From: Tautonia sociabilis
GTDB lineage: Bacteria > Planctomycetota > Planctomycetia > Isosphaerales > Isosphaeraceae
Assembly (NCBI RefSeq): GCF_003977685.1
Contig: NZ_RYZH01000002.1
Coordinates: 164,805 to 228,804, forward strand
DNA length: 64,000 bases
Direction: 5' to 3'
The position numbers and the translations under genes were made by a program. The number at the start of each line of letters is the position of its first letter. The first letter of the stretch is position 1. This document shows positions 33,343 through 40,603 of the stretch, in pieces. A model generated the notes under the pieces. The model searched no databases. It saw only the letters and a list, made by a program, of their open reading frames with translations, and was not told the DNA's origin.

Positions 33343-33738
33343 TCATCTCCGGCCGAAATAGCGGCGATACCGCTGGTCGGCGCCCGGGCTTCGGATCGCT
33401 CCGCCGGGGGAAACCGCCACGGTCCTCCCGAAATAGTTCGCCGCCGCCGGACCGCCGGGGAACATCCGGTAGGACGGGGTCGGAGCCTGTGCCGGGGCCA
33501 TCGTCGGCTCGGACGCGGCTCGAACCTCCCGAGCCGCCCGGTACTGCGTGGCCAGGAAGAACAGAAGCGAACTGTCCCCCGAGCCTTGCATCGGCCAGGC
33601 ATACGGATTCACGGCGGGCACCGGGGTCCGGGCCCACGGAGGCGGGGTCCCTGCCGACTGCCGTGCCCAGGCCGAGCCGGGACCGGGCCAGAGCAGGATC
33701 GTCCCGAGGATCGCCCACCAAGGGAACCGGAGTCGCAT
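33343..33738 (-). CDS. Small exported protein, unrecognised
   Basis: A 131-residue protein with a signal peptide (MRLRFPWWAILGTILLWPGPGS, cleavage near AWARQ). The mature part is rich in Pro, Ala and Arg and ends in basic residues (DQRYRRYFGRR). No family is recognised. The longer frame reaching 34617 is antisense to the next gene and I do not believe it. Confidence rests on the convincing signal peptide and on its reading away from the divergent exported-protein gene. Confidence 0.52.
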   Translation of the reverse strand: MRLRFPWWAILGTILLWPGPGSAWARQSAGTPPPWARTPVPAVNPYAWPMQGSGDSSLLFFLATQYRAAREVRAASEPTMAPAQAPTPSYRMFPGGPAAANYFGRTVAVSPGGAIRSPGADQRYRRYFGRR

Positions 33739-34076
33739 GAGCCTCACCCCCCCAAAATCCGAACTCCCGGAGCGGGAGACCTCCCAAACGGCCCCCCCCT
33801 CCCCGTCTCGAGAGTTTTCATCGTCTCCTGGGCCGACCACTCGCCAAACAATCGTCGTGATCGGATTGGAGCGCGGACGGGGAGCGATTCCATCCACCCG
33901 ACCGGCATAACCCCTGAATCGCGCGGATTCTCGCAGTTCGCTGCTTTGCCCCGATTCCCTGAAGCGAGGTTTTCCCCACACCCGATTCGAAGAGGGTGAA
34001 CGGGCGGGGGAGCCGGACTCAAGGGATGGTCCCAGAGCGTCTCCGCGACTCGGATCCACACAGCGAGGCGAAGGCC
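33739..34076. other. Divergent intergenic region, 338 bases
   Basis: This gap separates the start codons of two divergently transcribed exported-protein genes and must hold both promoters. I could not pick a convincing -35/-10 pair on either strand. A 25-codon minus-strand open frame starting with MKTLETGRGG sits in it, with no other sign of being translated. Confidence 0.6.
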
Positions 34077-35057
34077 ATGAGGGGCAGGAGGACGTTGCGG
34101 TCGCCGGCGATGGGAGCGGTGCTGGTCGCCCTGCTGGGGGGATCGGCCGCCGAGGCCCAGCTGCTCCCGAATCTGCCAATCCACAAGCGGGAGCGGCCCG
34201 ACTGCTCCCAGGAGAAGCCGGTCTACGGTCTGTACCGGAACAAGTATTACGGGTATTACCCGACCTGCTGGCGGCAATTCCCGCCCGGCTGGGGATGCCC
34301 GTCGAACGAGGCACCCAACTGGGAGGCGGATCTGGCTCGGCTGCCGCTGGACATCCCGGAGGAGGGTGGCCTGGGGTACGATGACTTCGGTGCTGGCGGG
34401 CTGGGAGCCGAGGACGAGGACCCGTTCCGAGGGAACGGCCGGGACGACCTGCTCCCGGAGCTCCCGCCGGCTCGATCCCCCTTCGACCTGGATCGTCCCG
34501 ACTCCGGCGCGTCTCCCTTTGAGATGCCCGGGAGGTCGCGGTCTCCCTTTGAGGATCCGTTCGAGCCTCGGACCCCGACCGTCCCGGACTCCGAGCCGGG
34601 GAATCGACCAGCCGCACCGTCCCCCTTCGACCTGCCGGGGGCTTCGACGTCTCCCGGATCGGTGCCGCCCCCCTCGGAGCTCCCCTCGGTGGCCCCCCCC
34701 GTCTCCGAGGCCGGCCGAGGAGCGTCGTCTCCCCGGGGGGCGTCGATGCCTGAACTGGCCGTGCTGCCCGATTCGAGGCCGAGGCCCATCTCCCTTCCCG
34801 CGCTGCCCTCCCCCTCGGCGACGGGTCCGATGGCTGGCACCGAGGTCGTTTACCCCGCCAGCCTGCCGCCTTCGACGACCCCTGGAATTCCTTCGGGGAT
34901 GGTCCGAGGCGAGGCCCCCATCGGGGCCCGGGGGATCATCGTCTCGGAGCCGGATGATCCTCCGTATACGGTCGGCGATCCGGTCATCATGGGAGGGGAG
35001 TACGAGCCTCGTCCTCGTCGAGGTTTCCTCTCGGGCCTGTTCGGGCGCAGGAACTGA
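34077..35057 (+). CDS. Pro/Ser-rich exported planctomycete protein with YYPTCWR motif
   Basis: A 326-residue protein. The signal peptide (LRSPAMGAVLVALLGGSAAEAQ) precedes a Cys-containing module, YGYYPTCWRQFPPGWGCPS, that I recognise from exported planctomycete proteins of unknown function. The rest is low-complexity and Pro/Ser/Asp-rich. It contains a recurring SPF(D/E) element at four places (SPFDLDRP, SPFEMPG, SPFEDPFE, SPFDLPG). The end is basic (RRGFLSGLFGRRN). It is likely a cell-surface or periplasmic structural protein. The start chosen is the ATG directly before the signal peptide; an upstream ATG at 33996 adds 27 polar residues. Confidence 0.72.
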   Translation: MRGRRTLRSPAMGAVLVALLGGSAAEAQLLPNLPIHKRERPDCSQEKPVYGLYRNKYYGYYPTCWRQFPPGWGCPSNEAPNWEADLARLPLDIPEEGGLGYDDFGAGGLGAEDEDPFRGNGRDDLLPELPPARSPFDLDRPDSGASPFEMPGRSRSPFEDPFEPRTPTVPDSEPGNRPAAPSPFDLPGASTSPGSVPPPSELPSVAPPVSEAGRGASSPRGASMPELAVLPDSRPRPISLPALPSPSATGPMAGTEVVYPASLPPSTTPGIPSGMVRGEAPIGARGIIVSEPDDPPYTVGDPVIMGGEYEPRPRRGFLSGLFGRRN

Positions 35058-35489
35058 CCCTGGCCGAGCGGGGTCGAATCGATCCGTCCCCGGGCCGCGG
35101 GTGGCCAACCACCTTCGGCCGGGAACATGCTCGCTCCGACCAGGCCTGACGAACGAGGGCCGCTCGATCGGAAGATCGGGGGGCCCTCTCGTCGTTCCGG
35201 GACTCGTGAGGCCGGGAATTCCATCGTGTGACTGCTACCATCAGCGCAGGTGGTTCGCTATAGTCATCCGGAGCTCCCCGCTGATGTTGGACACCGACCG
35301 ATCCGCACGATCGACACCCAGGTTTTCGCCCCCGGCTCCATCCCGGGGCGAGTCGGCGATCAGTTCGTCCCGGTCTGCTCGCGAGTGAAACGGCCCGCGG
35401 CGCCCCGACCGTTCGATCTCGACCCCGACCGGGTTGCCGGTGGTTCGGCCGCCATCCGGGCGGGGACGGACGAACACGGAGGGTTCGCC

Positions 35490-38312
35490 TTGCAGTGCTC
35501 GGGAGCGCCGGCCCGGCAATCGATCCTGGACGCGATGGCTGATGCGGTCATCGTGACCGACCTGGCCGGCCGGATCATGCAAGTCAATCGTCGGGCCGAG
35601 CGCCTGAGCGGGCGTCCGGGATCGTCGTTGATCGGGCTCCACTCGGGAGAGCTCCTGCATCGGCTCGGAGATCCGGTCCATTGGGGGGTGGGGGGACAGC
35701 CCTCCTGGGATCGAGCCCGGCTGCTGAGGCCGGACGGCTCGTCGATCCGAGTCGAGTACTCCTTGGGCTCGTTCCCGGGGGAATCGGGCGAGGAGTGGAC
35801 GGTCCTGACGATTCGCCCGGTGGATGCCCTTCGGACCGATCGCGGCCGGGGTGCGCTGCTCGACTACCTCCGGATGACGGCCAGGATCACCGACCGGCTC
35901 GGCACCCGACCGAGTCTGGAGCTGGTCTTGGCGACGGCGGTCGAGACGGCGATCGAGGACTTCCAGGCGAGCCTGGCCCGGGTCTGGCTCCTCGATCGGG
36001 AGTCGGGGAGGTACAGGATCGCCGCTTCGGGCGGACCTGGCCGCGGCATCCGCCTCGGGGACGAACCGCCGATCGACGACGAGTCCCTTCCCCCTGAGGT
36101 CCGAGAGGTTTCCCGGAGCGGGATGCACTTCCTGGTGGAGGATCTCGGCCGGGATGACCGATTCGATCGAGCCTGGGTTGAGCGGTACGGCCTCCGAGCC
36201 TTGATCGCCCTCCCGCTGGCGCTGGCCGGCGAGCGGCACGGGATCCTGGTGGTCGGGATGCGGTCGGATCCGAGCGAGGAGCTCCTCGACGGCCTGCTCG
36301 GGGTTTCGTCGATCATCTCCGGCTCCCTCAACGACGTGCAACTGCTGCTGGGTGAGCTGGCCGCCCGGGTCGACGCCGAGGAGGAGCACCGGCGTTTCCA
36401 GACGATCGTGGAGTTGATTCCCATCGGCGTGGTCCTGATCACCGGCAGCGACCCGAGCGTCTCGCTCATCAACCCGGCCGGCCGGGCGCTGCTGGGCCTC
36501 TCGGATCCCGCCCCGATGTCGTTGGAGGACTTCTTCCGGCTCGTCCCGACGCTTGACGCGCACAGCGAGCCGATCCCCGTCGAGCGCCAGCCCCTCCGCC
36601 GGGCGCTGGAGCACCGTGAGGAGGTCCGAGAGACGATCCGGATCCGCCGGCCGGACGGCAAGGTCCGCATCGTCGAGGTCATCTCCTGCCCGTTTCCCGG
36701 CCCGGACGGCGGGGCGATTTCGACCTATCAGGACATCACGGATCGCAGCGAGCTGCAGTCCGACCTGTCGACCCGAGCCGCCCAGTTGAAGGCGTTGCTC
36801 GATCATCTTCCGGTTGGCGTGGCCTACTTCGATCCGGATTGCCGCTGCCGAGCCTGCAACGGCCCGGCCTGGCGGATCCTGGGGAGGTCGCGCTCCCGGA
36901 TCATCGGAGCGACGGCCGAGGAGCTGTTCGCCGACTCCCCCAGCCTGCGGGACGCCGTCCGCCGCTGCGCCCTGCAGCAGGAGCCTCACGCCCAGAACAA
37001 CGTGCCCTGGCCCGAGGAGAGCGGCGAGGAGTCGACCCGGTACCTCGAGTGGCGGTTCGAGCCGCTGATGACCTCCTCCCGGGAGCCGATCGGCGCCCTG
37101 GCCCTGATTGTCGACGTCACGGCCCGGAAGCGGACCGCCGATGCGATGCAAATGGCCCGGGATGCCGCGGAACGCTCGGCCCGGAACAAGTCCCGCTTCC
37201 TCTCCGCGATCAGCCACGACCTGAGGACGCCGGTCAACGCCCTGAACCTGCTGGCCGAGGCCCTGTCTCGTCGGCTGGACGATCTGCCGAGGGACGACGA
37301 ACTGGCCCGGCTCTCGGGCTACCTCCGACGCGCCTCGGGGAACCTCGCGGAGCTGGTCAGCGACCTGCTCGACCTGACCACGTTCGATTCCGGCGAGCTG
37401 GTCCAGCACCCGGTCGACTTCCCGATCCAGGACTGGCTCGATTCCTCCCTCGGCCCAATGGCCCTGGCGGCCCGGCAGAAAGGGCTCGAGTTCTCCTGGG
37501 AGCTTGATGGCCCCTGCTCCTGGATCCGGGCCGACCGTGTGAAGCTCGGCCGGGTACTGACGAACCTCGTCGGCAACGCCATCAAGTTCACCGACTCCGG
37601 CTCCGTCCGGGTGACGGCCGTGCTCCCGAGCGACGGCCGGTTGGTGCTCCGCGTCGAGGACACGGGACCGGGGATCCCCGACGCCCAGATCGGCCAGATC
37701 TTCGATGAGTTCGCCCAACTCCGCAACCCGGAACGAGACCGATCGAAGGGGACCGGACTCGGCCTGGCGATCTGCCGACGGCTGGTCGAGGCCGCCGGCG
37801 GGCGCATCGATGTGGTCAGCCACCCCGGCCGGGGGAGTCGGTTCGACGCCCTCTTCCCCGTCACCCCGCTACCGGGCCCCCCCCGCTCCCCCTGCTTCGC
37901 CGACGACGCGGACAGGGAAGGCGACTCCCCGGCCCCGGGCAGGCCCCGCCTCCTGCTGGTCGAGGACGATGAGACGACCCGACTGCCGATGTGCCATCTG
38001 CTGGAGCTCTCCGGCTTCGACGTCGTCTCCGCCAGCGACGGACCCGAGGCGCTCGAGATGCTCTCCCAGCAGCGACCGGCCATGGTCCTGCTCGATCTGA
38101 TGATGCCCCGCATGGACGGCCTGGAGGTGCTCCGTCGGCTCCGGTCCGACGACCGGCTGGGCGACCTCCCGGTCCTCATCCTCTCCGGCGACGTGCTCGA
38201 TGAGCGGGGCCAGCAGCTCGAAGCGCTCGGCGTCAGCGGCATCCTCTCCAAGCCAATCGACTTCGACCGGCTGCTCGAGGTGCTCCAGCAGTTGCTCCTG
38301 GCCCCAGCCTGA
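35490..38312 (+). CDS. Hybrid sensor histidine kinase/response regulator (PAS-GAF-PAS-PAS-HisKA-HATPase-REC)
   Basis: A 940-residue cytoplasmic-looking sensor. Order: PAS (about 5-75), GAF (about 125-285), PAS (about 300-420), PAS (about 430-555), HisKA with His576 in SAISHDLRTPVN, HATPase with N-box NLVGNAIKF and G-boxes EDTGPGIPD and GTGLGLAICRR, then a receiver domain with Asp869 in LLDLMMPRMDG and Lys in LSKP. No membrane segment is seen. I chose the TTG at 35490 because GGAGGG lies 6 bases upstream and the PAS starts immediately. A GTG at 35250 would add 80 low-quality residues and overlaps a TATAGT. The cognate output is unknown. Confidence 0.88.
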   Translation: MQCSGAPARQSILDAMADAVIVTDLAGRIMQVNRRAERLSGRPGSSLIGLHSGELLHRLGDPVHWGVGGQPSWDRARLLRPDGSSIRVEYSLGSFPGESGEEWTVLTIRPVDALRTDRGRGALLDYLRMTARITDRLGTRPSLELVLATAVETAIEDFQASLARVWLLDRESGRYRIAASGGPGRGIRLGDEPPIDDESLPPEVREVSRSGMHFLVEDLGRDDRFDRAWVERYGLRALIALPLALAGERHGILVVGMRSDPSEELLDGLLGVSSIISGSLNDVQLLLGELAARVDAEEEHRRFQTIVELIPIGVVLITGSDPSVSLINPAGRALLGLSDPAPMSLEDFFRLVPTLDAHSEPIPVERQPLRRALEHREEVRETIRIRRPDGKVRIVEVISCPFPGPDGGAISTYQDITDRSELQSDLSTRAAQLKALLDHLPVGVAYFDPDCRCRACNGPAWRILGRSRSRIIGATAEELFADSPSLRDAVRRCALQQEPHAQNNVPWPEESGEESTRYLEWRFEPLMTSSREPIGALALIVDVTARKRTADAMQMARDAAERSARNKSRFLSAISHDLRTPVNALNLLAEALSRRLDDLPRDDELARLSGYLRRASGNLAELVSDLLDLTTFDSGELVQHPVDFPIQDWLDSSLGPMALAARQKGLEFSWELDGPCSWIRADRVKLGRVLTNLVGNAIKFTDSGSVRVTAVLPSDGRLVLRVEDTGPGIPDAQIGQIFDEFAQLRNPERDRSKGTGLGLAICRRLVEAAGGRIDVVSHPGRGSRFDALFPVTPLPGPPRSPCFADDADREGDSPAPGRPRLLLVEDDETTRLPMCHLLELSGFDVVSASDGPEALEMLSQQRPAMVLLDLMMPRMDGLEVLRRLRSDDRLGDLPVLILSGDVLDERGQQLEALGVSGILSKPIDFDRLLEVLQQLLLAPA

Positions 38313-38441
38313 CCCCGCGTTCACCCTCAATCGCGATACCAGCGGTCCCGGGAGTGGTTCCATCTGTCAGGGGGATGGCCGTTGAGAGTCCGGCGGGAGT
38401 GGTCGCGACCTCCTCCCCCCCTCCCGAGGAGTGAGACAGAC

Positions 38442-39059
38442 ATGCTCGACCGAACGATCCGGGCCGTCGCCGCCGCCCTCTGCCTGCTACCGATCGGGGT
38501 CCCGTCCCCGGTCCGGGCGCAGCAGCCGCCGCAATCGCCTCCCCAGAGGGCCCGGCCGCAGGAGTTGAGGACCCGAGTGAGCGCTATCTTCGCCCAGCTC
38601 GACGCGAACGGCGACCAGGCCATCGACCGGGGAGAGGTCCCGGAAGAGGGCCAGGAGGCATTCGAGACCCTGCTGAAGCATGGCGACGCCAACAGGGACG
38701 GCCGACTCGAGGGGGCCGAATTCCGAGCCCTGCTGGCAACGCTCCGGGCGCTCGGGCCTCCTCCGGGGACAAACGCGAGTCTCAACGGTGCCGCGCTCCG
38801 CTCCCTGGACCGGAACGGCGACGGTGCCCTCGGCCGAGACGAGTTCCCCGGCTCCTCCGTCCTGTTCAACCGGCTCGATTCCGACAGCGACGGCCTTCTC
38901 TCCCAAAACGAGCTCCGTCGCGCCCAAGAGGCTCGAGCGCAGCGGATGCGGGCCCGAACCGGACCGCCGCTCCCCGACTCGCCCCGGCGTCCCTCCGTGC
39001 CGGATCGCGGTCGGGGGCGGGGCTCGGGGGCCCCGTCGCCGATCGACCCGGAAACCTGA
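38442..39059 (+). CDS. Exported EF-hand calcium-binding protein
   Basis: A 205-residue protein with a signal peptide (about 1-27, TIRAVAAALCLLPIGVPSPVRA). It has four EF-hand loops: DANGDQAIDRGE, DANRDGRLEGAE, DRNGDGALGRDE and DSDSDGLLSQNE. All four keep acidic residues at positions 1, 3, 5 and 12. The C-terminus is Pro/Arg-rich and probably disordered. A calcium buffer or signalling role in the periplasm is the family expectation. A GGAG sequence lies 12 bases before the ATG. It precedes the FIST gene but that gene has its own promoter. Confidence 0.83.
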   Translation: MLDRTIRAVAAALCLLPIGVPSPVRAQQPPQSPPQRARPQELRTRVSAIFAQLDANGDQAIDRGEVPEEGQEAFETLLKHGDANRDGRLEGAEFRALLATLRALGPPPGTNASLNGAALRSLDRNGDGALGRDEFPGSSVLFNRLDSDSDGLLSQNELRRAQEARAQRMRARTGPPLPDSPRRPSVPDRGRGRGSGAPSPIDPET

Positions 39060-39084
39060 CGCTCGTGGACGAGGCGGCTACAAT
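39056..39084 (+). promoter_or_regulatory. Sigma70-like promoter for the FIST protein
   Basis: CTGACG, a 17-base spacer and TACAAT. The -35 overlaps the stop codon of the EF-hand gene. The -10 lies 54 bases before the FIST ATG. Confidence 0.58.
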
Positions 39085-39138
39085 CGACCCGGTCGGGAGA
39101 CGCTCGATTCCCTCCGCCTCGCCCCTCGGAGGTTTCCG

Positions 39139-40296
39139 ATGGCGACCGTCAGCGCCGCCCTCTCCACCGTCGCCGACCCGGACAGGGCGTGCCAGGAGGT
39201 ACTGGATCGGCTTGAGCAGGCGATGGGGACGACCCGCGCCGACCTCGCCGTGGCCTTCGCCTCGGCCGAGCACGCGGATGCCCTTGGAACACTCTCCCAC
39301 CGCATCCGACAGGGCGGTCTTGCCGATCACGTGATCGGCTGCTCGGGAGAGACGATCGTCGGGGAAGGCCGAGAGATCGAATCGGGCCCCGCCCTGGCGC
39401 TCTGGTCGATCCGAGCTCCCGGGGCCGGAGTTCACACCTTCCGGGCGACCGGCCCGGCGGATCTCGACCGGCTGCCGATCCAAGGCGAAGGGGAAGCCTC
39501 GCCAAGCCGAGCCATGATCCTGCTCGGCGACCCGTTCTCGTTCTCCGCCGACGACTGGCTGACCGCCGTGAACGAGCGGGCCCCGGGCCTGCCCGTCGTG
39601 GGAGGCATGGCGAGCGCCTCCCACTCCCCCGGGGGGAATCGACTGGTCGTCGACGACGAACTGGTCTCCGTTGGGGCCGTCGGCGTGCTCCTGGAGGGGC
39701 CGATCGCCGTCCGAGCGGTCGTCAGCCAGGGGTGCCGGCCGATCGGCCGGCCGATGATCGTGACGCGGGCGGACCGTAATATCATCCTCGATCTGGGCCG
39801 TCGCCCGGCGGTCGAGGTGCTCCGAGAGCTGCTCGACGAACTCTCCCCAGAGGATCGCGCCCGAGCCCGCAAGGGATTGCACCTGGGCCGGGTGATGAGC
39901 GAGTACCGCGAGCAGTTCGGCCGCGGCGATTTCCTTGTCCGCAACGTGATGGGAATCGACCCCCGCGGCGGGATCGCCGTCTCGGACCTGGTCCGGGTCG
40001 GCCAGACGGTCCAGTTCCACGTCCGGGATGCCGAAACCGCCGACGAGGACCTCCACGCCCTGCTCGACCCCCCGATCTCCCCCTCCCCCGTCGGCGCCCT
40101 GCTCTTCTCCTGCAACGGCCGGGGGACCCGCCTCTTCCCCTCCCCGGACCACGACGCCCGGGTCCTGACCGAGCACCTCGGCCCGGTGCCGGTCTGCGGC
40201 TTCTTCGCGATGGGAGAACTCGGCCCGGTCGGCGGTCGAAACTACGTGCATGGCTTCACGGCCAGCATCGCCTTGTTCCAGGCCGGTTCGTCCTGA
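39139..40296 (+). CDS. FIST domain protein (FIST_N plus FIST_C)
   Basis: A 385-residue protein matching the small-ligand sensory FIST architecture. The N-terminal half begins STVADPDRACQEVLDRLEQA and has the diagnostic VIGCSGETIVGEGREIE. The C-terminal half carries GALLFSCNGRGTRLF, then PVCGFFAMGELGPVGGRNYVHGFTASIALF, the FIST_C signature. FIST domains are thought to bind amino acids or other small ligands for signalling; no output domain is fused. GGAGG lies 7 bases before the ATG. A hybrid histidine kinase and a Ser/Thr kinase flank it at short distance and are possible partners. Confidence 0.85.
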   Translation: MATVSAALSTVADPDRACQEVLDRLEQAMGTTRADLAVAFASAEHADALGTLSHRIRQGGLADHVIGCSGETIVGEGREIESGPALALWSIRAPGAGVHTFRATGPADLDRLPIQGEGEASPSRAMILLGDPFSFSADDWLTAVNERAPGLPVVGGMASASHSPGGNRLVVDDELVSVGAVGVLLEGPIAVRAVVSQGCRPIGRPMIVTRADRNIILDLGRRPAVEVLRELLDELSPEDRARARKGLHLGRVMSEYREQFGRGDFLVRNVMGIDPRGGIAVSDLVRVGQTVQFHVRDAETADEDLHALLDPPISPSPVGALLFSCNGRGTRLFPSPDHDARVLTEHLGPVPVCGFFAMGELGPVGGRNYVHGFTASIALFQAGSS

Positions 40297-40603
40297 GCAC
40301 CGCTCGACCGCGGCGGCTCACGCTCCAGCACCCAGGAGCACGCAACCGAGACTCGAACCTCACTCCCACGATCCCCAAGGAACCGTCCGAGGAGATCCCG
40401 TGTTTGAACCCAATCATGGATTGAAGGGTGATCGCGTGAATCGACCCCATCCCGGAGATTTTTCTAAAGAATCGACTCGACCCCTCGAATAGTTTCGGAG
40501 TATCGTCCGCACGTGGGTCAAACGCGAGGGATCGGCGGTCAGGCCGGGGCAGGCAGGCCCCGGAGGGTGACTCCGATTCGAAGCCCAAGCCGGAGATGGA
40601 GTT
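40297..40603. other. Intergenic region of 307 bases before the Ser/Thr kinase gene
   Basis: It contains an AT-rich patch at about 40458-40500 (with TTTTTCTAAAGAATC, then TCGAATAG and TATCGT) in otherwise GC-rich sequence. That is the likely promoter zone, but no clear -35/-10 pair can be assigned. No open frame of quality is present. Confidence 0.55.

Noticed and set aside
33343..34617. 424-residue minus-strand protein
   Set aside because: Its first part is antisense to the divergent exported protein; only the last 131 codons begin with a signal peptide.
35241..37823. 860-residue minus-strand open frame
   Set aside because: It is antisense to the hybrid histidine kinase, which has full kinase and receiver motifs.
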